Origin: an uncultured Bacilli bacterium
Lineage (GTDB): Bacteria; Bacillota_I; Bacilli_A; RFN20; CAG-631
DNA length: 43,520 nt
NCBI GenBank assembly: GCA_934201705.1
Contig: CAKPXF010000023.1
Coordinates: forward strand, 1 to 43,520
Direction: 5' to 3'
The notes below the pieces were generated by a model. That model did no database searches. It saw nothing but the letters and a program-made list of their open reading frames with translations, and was not told the origin of the DNA. Below, in pieces: positions 1 to 8,602 of this stretch. Positions within the stretch are counted from its first letter, which is position 1. Each line of letters starts with the position of its first letter. A program made the translations under genes and the position numbers.

Positions 1-1151
1 TAACTAGTGAATTTACTTATGATGGAGCTTTAGCTATTACAACTGGTTTAGATGTTGGTAGTAATACAAATGTAAATAATATTTCTTATACTGGTGGAGA
101 AACTGGTAAAACAATTAGTATTAGAACTAATGGTGGTAAATTAGTAGTTAACGGACCAAAAGATACAATTAATCACTATGGTGCTGCTGATTATACAAAT
201 ATTGTTGCAGTTTATGGTGAATCATACCATGAATTTGGAGTATCTGCTTATGCTAGAATTGTTAGTGGTCACTTTGTTGCTGAAAATACTGCTAAAGTAG
301 TTAACTTAAATGTTGCAAGTAGTGATGTTAAAATTACAGAAAATACTGGAGCAAAAGTTAATGAATATTCAAAAGATAGTTCTGATGTTGTAGTTAAAGT
401 TAACAATGCTGAAAAAGCTGTTGATAAAGTATTAAATGAATCTAAATTTGAAAATGAATCTAAAAATAGTTCAGTAGTAGCAGAAGGTGGATTTGTAGAA
501 GTTAATGGCACAAATTTCAATAGTTTACAATTTGCATTTGATTTTGCAAGTAATAATGATACTATTGTTGTTAAAGAAGATATTGATTTAGATTGTACTG
601 TTTCATTAAACAAGGATATTTCTGTAACCTTAAATATGAATGGTAAAACATTAAAAAATACTGCAGATTTATGGGATCAACCAACTAAAAATGATTGTAA
701 CTGGAGTTTACTAAGTGTTAAAAATGGTAATTTAACAATTACTGGCAATGGAAACTTCTTAGCGAAAGCAAACGATTGTTTTGCAATTGATGTTCAAAAT
801 GGGGCACAATGCACAATTGAAAGTGGAACTATTAATGGAAATGTTCATGCAGTTTATGTATTACAAGGTAAATTGTTCGTTAAAGGTGGAACTTATTCAA
901 TTCAACAAAAATATTCTAATGATAATAAAGCAGATGAATTTGTTTTAAATTGTTATGATGCAAATTATAAAAATGGCACAGCAAAGATTGTTGTAACAGG
1001 AGGAACTTTCCATAATTTTAATCCTAGTAATTGCCAAGCTGAAGGTGCTAATACTAATTTTGTTGCTGAAGGATACAAAGCCATTGAATCAAAACCTAAT
1101 ACTACCCCTGAAGATGATCCTACAAGATATTATACTGTATCTAAAAAATAA
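1..1151 (+). CDS. Large pilin-like surface protein, 3' part only
   Basis: The reading frame is open from base 3 to the TAA at 1149-1151, so about 383 C-terminal residues are present and the start lies before the window. The first 150 residues match the middle domain of the pilin-like proteins at 5103, 8716 and 21758 (GLDVGSNTN, IRTNGG, HYG and SYHEFG blocks). The rest resembles the C-terminus of the 21758 protein: a stretch with alternating short hydrophobic strands such as TLNMNGKTLKNT and KNGNLTITGNG, typical of right-handed beta-helix surface proteins. By analogy the missing N-terminus should carry a prepilin leader. Likely role, by inference: a surface-exposed, pilus-linked adhesin. Its promoter is not visible, so whether it has the G-tract type cannot be told. 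A terminator follows at 1173. Confidence 0.85.
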   Translation, partial: TSEFTYDGALAITTGLDVGSNTNVNNISYTGGETGKTISIRTNGGKLVVNGPKDTINHYGAADYTNIVAVYGESYHEFGVSAYARIVSGHFVAENTAKVVNLNVASSDVKITENTGAKVNEYSKDSSDVVVKVNNAEKAVDKVLNESKFENESKNSSVVAEGGFVEVNGTNFNSLQFAFDFASNNDTIVVKEDIDLDCTVSLNKDISVTLNMNGKTLKNTADLWDQPTKNDCNWSLLSVKNGNLTITGNGNFLAKANDCFAIDVQNGAQCTIESGTINGNVHAVYVLQGKLFVKGGTYSIQQKYSNDNKADEFVLNCYDANYKNGTAKIVVTGGTFHNFNPSNCQAEGANTNFVAEGYKAIESKPNTTPEDDPTRYYTVSKK

Positions 1152-1172
1152 TATTTAATTATTAGATTTTAG

Positions 1173-1211
1173 AGCCATGTTGTTTTATACAATGTGGCTT
1201 TTCTTATTCTT
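1173..1211 (+). terminator. Intrinsic terminator after the first pilin-like gene
   Basis: A 10-bp stem (agccatgttg 1173-1182 with caatgtggct 1190-1199, two G-U pairs) with a 7-base loop is followed by a T-rich run. Confidence 0.8.
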
Positions 1212-1285
1212 TTCATAGCAATTATCTATATTTTATAGTAAAATATAGCTTGGAAAGGAATTAAAAAATAGTAAAGGTATTAATC

Positions 1286-2839
1286 ATGAAATTTATTGAC
1301 ACTATTAAAAAAAATGTTTATAGAAAAGTATATTTTTACGAAAAATATGAGAAAATTATTAATAATCCAAGAGAGTATGAAAAAATAACTACCAAGAAAA
1401 TATTTGAAGAAGTAATTGAATATTATTCTTCAAATATTAATAATGTTATTTCAATTTGCACATTAAAGGAATTAAAGTTTTTAAAACTTTTGCTCGAAAA
1501 TGACAATAACTTACTTTCATCTAATGAATATAAATTTGAAATATCGGAACTTGAATCAAAATTAATTCTTTATGTTGATATTTTTAATGATAATATTTGT
1601 ATATATGAAGAACTAATAGAAACTATTGAAAAAGTTTTAGATAGTTATGATGAAAATGAATTGGAAGAAAATGAAAAAATTGTAATACCGGTTTTAGGTT
1701 TTTTAAAGGTTGTTTTTGGTATTCATATAGATGATTTTCCTTTAGCTTTAATTAATAAAGTTGGATTTGAATCCACAACATCTTTTATTAATTATTTAAA
1801 AGGAAATAAGCTATTTAATTTTTATTGTATTTATCATAAAAAATTAATGATAAGTAAGTCAAGGGATTATTCTATTGCCAACACTTTTATTAAAAGAAAA
1901 AAATTAGTAAAATACCCTTTTCCAACAAATTATGATTTAAAAAAATATGAAAATATTTTTTATTATGATTTTGATATAGATAACCCTATAGTAAAAGATG
2001 CATTAAATAAGCTTAAAAACTTCTTTACTAATACTACAAAAGAATATTTTATAGATTTAGTTGCTTGTAATTTTGTAGAACATGATTTAATTAAAAAATA
2101 TATAAGTGTTATTGGCGAATATTATGAAAAAAAAGTGTTAGAATATAAAGATGTTTTAATAACTCTTTCGAATGAAATGCCATCTGCAGAATTAAATGGT
2201 TTTTCAACAAATGAATATAAAAAACTTGTTGATTTAAATAGCGAAGATAGACATACATATAATTTAAAATCTAATCTATCAAAGAAAGATGTTAATTCAT
2301 TTTACAAGGTAATGTATGCATTTATTGATTATACAAATAAAAGATACAAAGTTAATCCAAAAATTAACACCAATAATAATAATTTAAATAATGCAACATA
2401 TGAAGATGTTTTAAAGCTTTTAGATTTATTGTGGGGTAATATTGATCTATTATCTTTTGAATTAACTAAAGCAAATAAGTACAACCTTAATGATGAAGAA
2501 TTAAAAATAGCAAAAGATTTTGTAAAAAGTAAAAAGAATAAATATATTGTAGCAAAATTTGAAGAAGATGGTACTATCTTTGCAGATGATAAATACCTTT
2601 ATAAGGTAAAAGGACTAATTGAGCCAATTCAAAATGTTATTGGTACAGAACCACCTATATTTGTAGATGCAACGTTACTTGAGTTCAAAGGTCAAATAAT
2701 TTATGATGGCTTTATTATTCCATATGGCATTTCTATTGGAAAGAATATAAAAAGTATGTTAAATAATGAATTAAAAAATACAAAAATAATTAATTCATTT
2801 AATGAAATAGCAAGGAGCGACAAAAAATGGTTAAAGTAA
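1286..2839 (+). CDS. Hypothetical protein, 517 aa, paralogue of the 11092 gene
   Basis: I do not recognise this family. It is a soluble, Lys/Glu/Asn-rich protein with no signal peptide or membrane segment. Residues about 20-60 align with the start of the protein at 11092: both have a K/YE.I..NP block and then NVISICTLKELKFLK versus NIISICSFDELICLK. The last 130 residues, from about KNKYIVAKFEEDGT, look like a separate, mostly beta module that the shorter paralogue lacks. An AAGG lies about 10 bases before the ATG. The gene sits 135 bases downstream of a pilin-like adhesin gene, as does its paralogue. It overlaps the flavodiiron gene by 13 bases, so the two are probably co-transcribed. No function can be assigned from sequence. 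Confidence 0.75.
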   Translation: MKFIDTIKKNVYRKVYFYEKYEKIINNPREYEKITTKKIFEEVIEYYSSNINNVISICTLKELKFLKLLLENDNNLLSSNEYKFEISELESKLILYVDIFNDNICIYEELIETIEKVLDSYDENELEENEKIVIPVLGFLKVVFGIHIDDFPLALINKVGFESTTSFINYLKGNKLFNFYCIYHKKLMISKSRDYSIANTFIKRKKLVKYPFPTNYDLKKYENIFYYDFDIDNPIVKDALNKLKNFFTNTTKEYFIDLVACNFVEHDLIKKYISVIGEYYEKKVLEYKDVLITLSNEMPSAELNGFSTNEYKKLVDLNSEDRHTYNLKSNLSKKDVNSFYKVMYAFIDYTNKRYKVNPKINTNNNNLNNATYEDVLKLLDLLWGNIDLLSFELTKANKYNLNDEELKIAKDFVKSKKNKYIVAKFEEDGTIFADDKYLYKVKGLIEPIQNVIGTEPPIFVDATLLEFKGQIIYDGFIIPYGISIGKNIKSMLNNELKNTKIINSFNEIARSDKKWLK

Positions 2840-3984
2840 CAAATAGTATTTACAATGTAGGGGTAAACGATACAACAATCGATTTATTTGAAGGGCAATA
2901 TAATGTTAATAATAAAATGTCTTATAATTCTTATGTTATAATGGATGAAAAAATTGCTATATTAGACACAGTTGATAAGAATTATTTTAATGAATGGTTC
3001 AATAACATTCAAGAAGTTTTAGGTGATAAAAAGCCAACATATTTAATTGTTTCTCATATGGAAATGGATCATGCTGCTAATATTATTAAATTAATTGAAA
3101 AATATAATAATATGATAATTGTTGGAAATGTAAAGACTTTTAATATGATTAAACAATTCTTTAACATTGAGATAACAAACAAATTAGTTGTTAAGGAAAA
3201 TGATACTTTAAGCTTAGGTAAGCACACATTATCGTTTATCTTTGCTCCATTTGTTCATTGGCCTGAGGTTATGTTTACATATGATATGCAAGACAAAGTC
3301 TTATTTTCAGCTGATGCATTTGGAAGATTTGGCTTATACGAAGATACTTCGAATTATTTAAATGAAGCTAGAAGATATTATATTGGCATTGTTGGAAAAT
3401 ATGGTATGCAAGTACAAAGTGTTTTAAAGAAGGCTAGTGCTTTAGATATTAAAATAATAGCTCCACTTCATGGAAACATACTAACAGAAAACTTGTCTTA
3501 TTATATTAATAAATATGATATTTGGTCAAAATATGAAGTTGAAGAAGAAGGTGTATTAATTGCTTATTGTTCAGTATATGGTAATACTAAAGATGCAGCT
3601 TTAAAACTTCATGATGAATTAATAAAAAGAAGTTATAAGAATGTTGTTTGCTATGATTTAGCAAGGAGTGATATGAGTGAAGTAATTTCATTAGCCTTTA
3701 AATATTCAAAGCTAGTTTTAGCATCAATTACTTATAACAATACTGTTTTTCCATTTATGAATACTTTTATAGAAGGATTAATTGAAAGAAATTATCAAAA
3801 TAGGAAAGTGGCATTTATTGAAAATGGTTCATGGGCACCAATTTCTTTAAAAGTCATGAAGGATAAAATGTCTTCATTGAAAAATATTACCTTCTTAAAT
3901 AATAATGTTAAAATTTTATCTGCTTTAAATGATAGTTCATTAAAGCAAATTAATGATTTAGCTGATGAATTAATAAATCAATAG
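2827..3984 (+). CDS. fprA: Flavodiiron protein (A-type flavoprotein), O2 or NO reductase
   Basis: 385 residues, the usual two-domain size for the family. The N-terminal metallo-beta-lactamase-like domain carries the di-iron ligands: H77-x-E79-x-D81-H82 (SHMEMDH), H144 in FVHWPE, D163 in SADAFG and H215 in PLHGN. The C-terminal flavodoxin domain begins near residue 250 with YCSVYGNTKDAA, the FMN phosphate loop. The family reduces O2 to water or NO to N2O in the cytoplasm, using electrons from rubredoxin or a flavoreductase, and protects anaerobes. No partner reductase is next to it. The start overlaps the end of the preceding hypothetical gene by 13 bases, with GGAG (aaggagcgac) about 8 bases before the ATG, which suggests translational coupling. 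All metal ligands are present, so it should be active. Confidence 0.93.
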   Translation: MVKVTNSIYNVGVNDTTIDLFEGQYNVNNKMSYNSYVIMDEKIAILDTVDKNYFNEWFNNIQEVLGDKKPTYLIVSHMEMDHAANIIKLIEKYNNMIIVGNVKTFNMIKQFFNIEITNKLVVKENDTLSLGKHTLSFIFAPFVHWPEVMFTYDMQDKVLFSADAFGRFGLYEDTSNYLNEARRYYIGIVGKYGMQVQSVLKKASALDIKIIAPLHGNILTENLSYYINKYDIWSKYEVEEEGVLIAYCSVYGNTKDAALKLHDELIKRSYKNVVCYDLARSDMSEVISLAFKYSKLVLASITYNNTVFPFMNTFIEGLIERNYQNRKVAFIENGSWAPISLKVMKDKMSSLKNITFLNNNVKILSALNDSSLKQINDLADELINQ

Positions 3985-3989
3985 AAGAA

Positions 3990-4202
3990 ATGTTAATTAC
4001 TTTTCTTCTTTTTGTTTATATTTTAGTAATTATCTTTATAAGTAGAATTATTAATTTGTATGATAATAAAAGTTACCTAAAACCGAATGAATCTTCAAAA
4101 TTAATTATATTGACTTTCAATAACTGTTATCTAGAAGGCCAAGCATTTATTAAATTTACTAATAAATTAAATAGTGGATTTAAAACTAATGAAAGTAAGT
4201 AA
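3990..4202 (+). CDS. Small membrane protein, hypothetical
   Basis: 70 residues starting 5 bases after the flavodiiron gene. Residues 2-20 form one strongly hydrophobic segment (LITFLLFVYILVIIFISRI), followed by a polar tail. The ribosome site is weak (agaag). I recognise no family. The close spacing suggests co-transcription with the flavodiiron gene, but a chance reading frame cannot be excluded. Confidence 0.4.
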   Translation: MLITFLLFVYILVIIFISRIINLYDNKSYLKPNESSKLIILTFNNCYLEGQAFIKFTNKLNSGFKTNESK

Positions 4203-4356
4203 CTAAATTAAAACACCATTTTAATAGACAAAATTGTTCAATTTAATAGTTATTATGGATAATTTTATTAAATTTAATTGATATATTATTTTTTTCGACA
4301 AATTTCTTACTTTTACATAAGTATAATATTACTTAGAAAAAGGAAGAAATTTTAAA

Positions 4357-4818
4357 ATGAAGGAAAAAAGAAATAAAAGTGTTATTTGTATTTGCTTTAT
4401 TTGTATGCTATTTGTTGCTTTATCAATTGGTATTGTTATAAAGAAAACTAATTGCTTAAGCTTAAATGCCAATAATAATATTAAAAAAGAAATAAATGTT
4501 AGTGAAAATAGTTTAATAGATAAATTTAATTTTAATATTAATAGGATAGTTGATGATTATAAAAATAATTACAATAATTTTAAGAAGAATTTTTTAAATG
4601 AACTTGAAAAAAGTAACATTAATCCATTAAGAAATGATTCAAACAAAGATAAAATAATTATTGTAAAAAAGGTTTTAGTTAGTACTACGTTTACTTTAAA
4701 GGCTGCATTTTTATATGTTGATCTTTGCTTAAAGGAAAAATTAAAAACAAAGCATAATAATTGCACTTACGAAATAGTTAATAATATTTATGATATTAAA
4801 GAAATTAAAAAAGATTAA
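4357..4818 (+). CDS. Hypothetical protein with one N-terminal membrane anchor
   Basis: 153 residues. A short basic start (MKEKRNK) is followed by a hydrophobic segment at residues 9-28 and a polar, Asn/Lys-rich remainder predicted to lie outside. AAGGAAG lies 10 bases before the ATG, a good ribosome site. It has its own intrinsic terminator. I recognise no family; there is no lipobox or prepilin motif. Confidence 0.6.
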   Translation: MKEKRNKSVICICFICMLFVALSIGIVIKKTNCLSLNANNNIKKEINVSENSLIDKFNFNINRIVDDYKNNYNNFKKNFLNELEKSNINPLRNDSNKDKIIIVKKVLVSTTFTLKAAFLYVDLCLKEKLKTKHNNCTYEIVNNIYDIKEIKKD

Positions 4819-4843
4819 TTAAAATTAAATATTGAATAGTTTC

Positions 4844-4870
4844 GAAGCATAATAATGTGCTTCTTTTTTG
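4844..4870 (+). terminator. Intrinsic terminator after the 4357 gene
   Basis: Stem gaagca 4844-4849 with tgcttc 4858-4863, followed by six T. Confidence 0.75.
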
Positions 4871-4917
4871 CTTTTAAAAAATAACATTTTTTATATAATT
4901 TGTGCATTAATTTTTTG

Positions 4918-4942
4918 TTACTATATACAAAGTATATAGTAA
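4918..4942. repeat. 11-bp perfect inverted repeat upstream of the G-tract promoter
   Basis: Arm 4918-4928 (ttactatatac) is the exact reverse complement of 4932-4942, with loop aaa. No T run follows, so it is not a terminator. It could be an operator for the 5103 gene. It is not present before the 8716 or 21758 genes. Confidence 0.55.
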
Positions 4943-5000
4943 ATTTATAATGAATTTTTAATAAAAATTTTACATTTAAATTGTAGTTTATGACAAGTTG

Positions 5001-5029
5001 TTGAAATTATGCAGGGGGGGGGGTATACT
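5001..5029 (+). promoter_or_regulatory. G-tract promoter of the 5103 pilin gene (10 G, 17-bp spacer)
   Basis: -35 TTGAAA at 5001-5006 and -10 TATACT at 5024-5029 are separated by 17 bp, of which the last ten (5014-5023) are an unbroken G run. The same layout recurs at 8603 and 21644 with 8 and 9 G. Tract-length change would alter promoter spacing, so this is a candidate phase-variable promoter, here at the optimal 17 bp. Confidence 0.85.
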
Positions 5030-5043
5030 AAATCTCGTTAAAA

Positions 5044-5075
5044 ATTAATGAATTATAAATTTATAATTTATTAGT
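5044..5075 (+). other. 5' leader hairpin of the 5103 gene
   Basis: An AT-only imperfect palindrome (attaatgaattat paired with ataatttattagt by way of G-U pairs) lies between the promoter and the ribosome site. The leaders at 8637 and 21679 have a hairpin of different sequence at the same place. Confidence 0.5.
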
Positions 5076-5102
5076 TTAAAAGAAAGGAAAATAAATAGAA
5101 TT

Positions 5103-7310
5103 ATGAAAAAGAAAATTAAAAAGGCTTTTACATTAGTCGAACTATTAGTTGTAATTGCAATACTTGCTATCTTAGCAACAGTATCAATTGTTGGTTATAA
5201 TAGTTTTACTAAGAAAGCTAAAGTATCTAATGATACAGCACTAGTATCACAATTAAATACTTTATTAAAGGCAGATTCAATGGTAAATGGAGATGCTAAA
5301 ACTCCAACAGATGCTTTAAAGATTACAAGTGAAGCTGGATATGATGTCGAAAAGCTAACTCCAACAACTAATGATTATGAAATCATATGGAACCAAGCAG
5401 TTAACCAATTTGCCTTACTTGATGAACATGATAGTGTTGTATATGGTGAAAAGAGTTCTGAAGAATATAAAAACTGGAAGTTTGTTAGTGAATATAATGC
5501 AAATAGTACATATTCAATGTATTTAAAGAATAATACTTCTACAAAATCAATTGATAATTTAAATGTAGGATTAGATGTTGGAACAAATATAAATATTACT
5601 GAAGTTAACTATACAAATAGTGAAGCTAAAGATGATGTAGTAATTCGTACAAATGGTGGAACATTAACAATTAATGGTGAAAGAGATACAGTAAGCCACT
5701 ATGGTAATGCAATAACTGTTGATGTACAAGCAGTAGCTAATAATTCATATCATGAGTATGGTGAAGTATTAGGAAATATTGAAATTACTAAAGGAAGAGT
5801 GGCTTTAGAAAAAGAATCTAAGGTAAGTACTATTTTAGTAAACTCAAAAGCTGCAAATGATGTAAAGGTTGATGTTGTAGCAGGTGCTAGTGTTGGAAGT
5901 GTAGCTCCAACAACAGAAGCAGCAAAAAGTGATATTAAGGCTTCATCTACAATTCCTACTGATTCAATGGTAGAAGAAGTTGTTGATACTACAAAGACTA
6001 GTTTATTTGCTGGTGGTTTAGGAACTGAAAAGAGTCCTTATTTAATTTCTAATGCTGAAGAATTTAAAAGCATTTCAGAATTTAGTATGATGATGCAAAA
6101 TGGATCAGCATTTTATTACAAACTTATTAATAACATAGATTTATCTACAAGTAAAATTAACGATAAATATATGTGCCAATACTTTTGCGGTACACTTGAT
6201 GGTAATAACAATAATTTAATTCTAAATGATTCAATTGATGGTGTTTTCGGTGATGCAACAAATATTGCTGTATTTAAGAATTTGAATATAAAATTACATA
6301 GTAACCCTGTTAAATTGTGTGCTGGGAGTAATTATAAAACTGGTGCAAAAATTATTCTAAATAATGTATCAATTGATTCTTTAAATGCTAATGAATCTAT
6401 TAATATTGGACAAAATGTTGGCATATTTTTTAATAGAATTGGTTTTGACGAAATTTCTCAAAAATGGTGTGATAATCATCGTACAAATCTTAAAATAGAA
6501 AATTGTAGTTCTTCAGTTAATATAATTGGTGAAAGTTATAATGCGGTTTTTGTTGGCGGAATGTTAAATAATGCTGATGTTATTGTTATGGACTCGATTT
6601 ATAGTGGTCAATATTATGGAGAACAAATCAATTTAGTTTATGGAAATACTTGCTCTGATAATTCATGGGATTCTTATGTTAATAGTACTATGACAATTAA
6701 AAATGTAAAAAATACTGGTGCAATGTATGGAACAAAACGAGCTGCTCTTATTGCTGGAGGCGCTTCAAATGATGAAGCAAACAAACACACAACAATTGAA
6801 AATTGTGATCTTGGAACAACAAGGGAACTTTCTGATTCATCATTAGGAATAAAAATTGAAAACAATTCTGTAGTTATTAATAAAGCAACTTCTTCAACTT
6901 CATATTATGTTTTAACATTTGTTGGTGGAGGAAGAAGAACTGGCGAATATACAATAAATTCTTCATATCGTTTTAGTATAAGACTTGAAAATTTAAATTT
7001 TGGAAATGAAAATACATATGAAACATCGTATAAAATTGGTAAAATGGTTACTATTGAACAATACATGCAGATTGATAGTAACTCAAAATTTGAAATAGGA
7101 ACAGGTAATAAATTGGAAAATGAAAAAGATGCAGAATATTGGATAAAAGAATTTAATGGAGAGGTATATTATGTCTTTTCATTTAAAGATTCATATTATC
7201 ATTTTGAAAGTTCTAATAATGTTGCTGGACCTGCACTAATTAATCAAGTTTTAGTAACAATTTATGATGCTAGTGATAAACCAATTGCGCAAAAATCATG
7301 CAATAAATAA
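5103..7310 (+). CDS. Large pilin-like surface adhesin with GLUG-like C-terminus
   Basis: 735 residues. A class III prepilin leader is seen at residues 1-13 (KKA|FTLVE, cleavage after A8, conserved Glu at mature position 5), followed by the hydrophobic pilin helix to about residue 30. Residues 1-85 are identical to those of the 21758 protein and differ only at residue 2 (Lys/Arg) from the 8716 protein. Residues about 150-260 are the shared middle domain (VGLDVG, IRTNGG, HYG, SYHEYG). Near residue 302 a GLUG-like motif starts (GGLGTEKSPYLIS), then a long repeat-rich region related to the 8716 protein (NAVFVGG, YYGEQINLVYGNT). The pilus machinery at 25-31 kb probably processes it; it would be displayed on the surface as a pilus-linked adhesin. 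AAAGGA lies 14 bases before the ATG, unusually far, and this spacing is kept in the paralogues. -1 is Ala, not the usual Gly. Confidence 0.88.
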   Translation: MKKKIKKAFTLVELLVVIAILAILATVSIVGYNSFTKKAKVSNDTALVSQLNTLLKADSMVNGDAKTPTDALKITSEAGYDVEKLTPTTNDYEIIWNQAVNQFALLDEHDSVVYGEKSSEEYKNWKFVSEYNANSTYSMYLKNNTSTKSIDNLNVGLDVGTNINITEVNYTNSEAKDDVVIRTNGGTLTINGERDTVSHYGNAITVDVQAVANNSYHEYGEVLGNIEITKGRVALEKESKVSTILVNSKAANDVKVDVVAGASVGSVAPTTEAAKSDIKASSTIPTDSMVEEVVDTTKTSLFAGGLGTEKSPYLISNAEEFKSISEFSMMMQNGSAFYYKLINNIDLSTSKINDKYMCQYFCGTLDGNNNNLILNDSIDGVFGDATNIAVFKNLNIKLHSNPVKLCAGSNYKTGAKIILNNVSIDSLNANESINIGQNVGIFFNRIGFDEISQKWCDNHRTNLKIENCSSSVNIIGESYNAVFVGGMLNNADVIVMDSIYSGQYYGEQINLVYGNTCSDNSWDSYVNSTMTIKNVKNTGAMYGTKRAALIAGGASNDEANKHTTIENCDLGTTRELSDSSLGIKIENNSVVINKATSSTSYYVLTFVGGGRRTGEYTINSSYRFSIRLENLNFGNENTYETSYKIGKMVTIEQYMQIDSNSKFEIGTGNKLENEKDAEYWIKEFNGEVYYVFSFKDSYYHFESSNNVAGPALINQVLVTIYDASDKPIAQKSCNK

Positions 7311-7324
7311 CTTATAATTTCTTT

Positions 7325-7375
7325 GACTGCAAATATACAAGCTAATAATTATGTAATGTTTGCAGTCTTTTTTTA
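7325..7375 (+). terminator. Intrinsic terminator after the 5103 gene
   Basis: Stem gactgcaaa 7325-7333 with tttgcagtc 7359-7367, perfect, followed by seven T. Confidence 0.8.
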
Positions 7376-7430
7376 TTTAATTTTTGTCATCTAAAAATTT
7401 CATCAAAAAATATATTTCTGTTGATTAATT

Positions 7431-7455
7431 GGCTCTTTTTGCTGAAAGTGTTGCT
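7431..7455 (+). repeat. Left inverted repeat of the insertion sequence
   Basis: Exact reverse complement of 8540-8564 over 25 bases. Confidence 0.9.
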
Positions 7456-7515
7456 GTGTGTCCCAATTTTGGTATAGGCAAAATTATATAATCTCTATAG
7501 GGATGTGAAATACTA

Positions 7516-8541
7516 ATGCAAAAAGAACTATATGAACTTGTAAATAAGTTGACAAAAGAAGAAATAACTGAATTACTTAATTACTTAAAAAGAAGATTAC
7601 AAATATTAACAAATAATAATGATGATCTTTTTTGTCCAAAATGTGGTAGCGATAAATTTAAAAAATTTGGATTTAAATGTAACAATCAAAGATATAGATG
7701 CAAATGTGATAAAACATTTGTTGCAACAATTAATACTTTATTTTATTGTAGTAAGCTAACAAAAGAAAGTATTAATAAATTTATTAATTATGAATGGTTA
7801 GGACTTACACTAAATGAAATATCTTTTTATACAAAATTAAATGTTAAAACATGTTTTAGATTAAGGCACAAATTATATGCTTTATGTGAAAAATATGTTG
7901 ATGGAATTAAGTTAGAAGGTAAAGTTGAAATTGAAGCAGCTTATACAAGTATCAATCTAAAAGGCACAAAAGCCAAAAACACGCCTAGAAAATCAAGTAA
8001 AAGAGGTGGAATCACTCACTTTCAAGGTGGAATAAATAAAAGTACAGTTCGCATTATTGTTGGTGCGGATGATAAACATAACTACTTTATGAAAATTGCT
8101 GGTTTAGGATCTGAATCATTTGAAAAATACAAATTATTTACTGACAAATTTAAAGAGACAAAACTATTAATTTCAGATAGTAAAACTTCTATTAAAATGT
8201 TTGCAAATCATATAGGGGCTGAAAGTGAAATGATAAAAGCATCAAATACAAGAGACATATATACAACAAATAATGGAAATAATATCCAAAAAGTAAATGA
8301 ATTTTGCAAATGTATAAGTGATATAAAACATAAATATCATGGTGTTTCAATAAGACATTTAAATGGATATATAGCTTTTCAAACTATTAAGAAACTATTC
8401 TTATGCAAGTATAAATGTAAACGTGATGAAATCCATGAAAGAGTAAAGGTACCTACAGATAATGAAGTATGTAAAATTCCACTTCCAATTAACTTGAAAG
8501 ATGCATATTGGTCCTTAAACTATGGTATTTTCAAACACTAG
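7516..8541 (+). CDS. IS1595-like (ISXO2-type) transposase, catalytic residue altered
   Basis: 341 residues. The N-terminus holds a zinc ribbon (CPKCGSDKFKKFG, then RYRCKCDKTF, residues about 41-75), followed by a helix-turn-helix-like region and the DDE nuclease domain. In the family the first catalytic Asp lies in a VEiDEtY block; here the block reads VEIEAAY, so Asp is replaced by Glu and the next Glu by Ala. The second Asp is kept (LLISDSKTS) and a C-terminal HLNGYIAF block is present. The zinc ribbon also has an odd CKC instead of CxxC at its second knuckle. The protein is full length and undisrupted, so it may be a recently inactivated copy or one moved by a relative in trans. The ATG at 7516 has a weak ggatgtg site before it. 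Confidence 0.85.
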   Translation: MQKELYELVNKLTKEEITELLNYLKRRLQILTNNNDDLFCPKCGSDKFKKFGFKCNNQRYRCKCDKTFVATINTLFYCSKLTKESINKFINYEWLGLTLNEISFYTKLNVKTCFRLRHKLYALCEKYVDGIKLEGKVEIEAAYTSINLKGTKAKNTPRKSSKRGGITHFQGGINKSTVRIIVGADDKHNYFMKIAGLGSESFEKYKLFTDKFKETKLLISDSKTSIKMFANHIGAESEMIKASNTRDIYTTNNGNNIQKVNEFCKCISDIKHKYHGVSIRHLNGYIAFQTIKKLFLCKYKCKRDEIHERVKVPTDNEVCKIPLPINLKDAYWSLNYGIFKH

Positions 8542-8564
8542 CAACACTTTCAGCAAAAAGAGCC
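8540..8564 (-). repeat. Right inverted repeat of the insertion sequence
   Basis: Exact reverse complement of 7431-7455. Confidence 0.9.
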
Positions 8565-8602
8565 CATTTTTTTACATTTAAATAACTACTTTTGACAAGT
8601 AC

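Larger units (their letters stand above)
7431..8564 (+). mobile_element. IS1595-family-like insertion sequence, complete with ends
   Basis: A transposase gene is framed by perfect 25-bp inverted repeats at 7431-7455 (ggctctttttgctgaaagtg...) and 8540-8564. The right repeat overlaps the last codons of the transposase. No matching 8-bp target duplication is visible (gattaatt on the left, catttttt on the right). The right end stops 38 bases before the -35 of the 8716 promoter. A decayed piece of the same element is at 24215-24305. Confidence 0.85.

Noticed and set aside
269..613. Open frame on the minus strand inside the first adhesin gene; similar ones at 9312-9767, 22420-22683 and 23032-23319
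   Set aside because: They lie fully inside well-supported adhesin genes, have no ribosome sites and read as Thr/Ser/Val-rich antisense of repeat-rich codons.
5014..5023. Sequencing or assembly error as the source of the G runs
   Set aside because: Exact lengths may be off by one, but three separate loci in the same promoter position make an artefact as the source of the tract itself unlikely.
8592..8597. TTGACA as the -35 of the G-tract promoters (also at 21633)
   Set aside because: It is 26 bp or more from the -10 and is not kept at the 5103 promoter, whereas TTGAAA is at 15-17 bp in all three.
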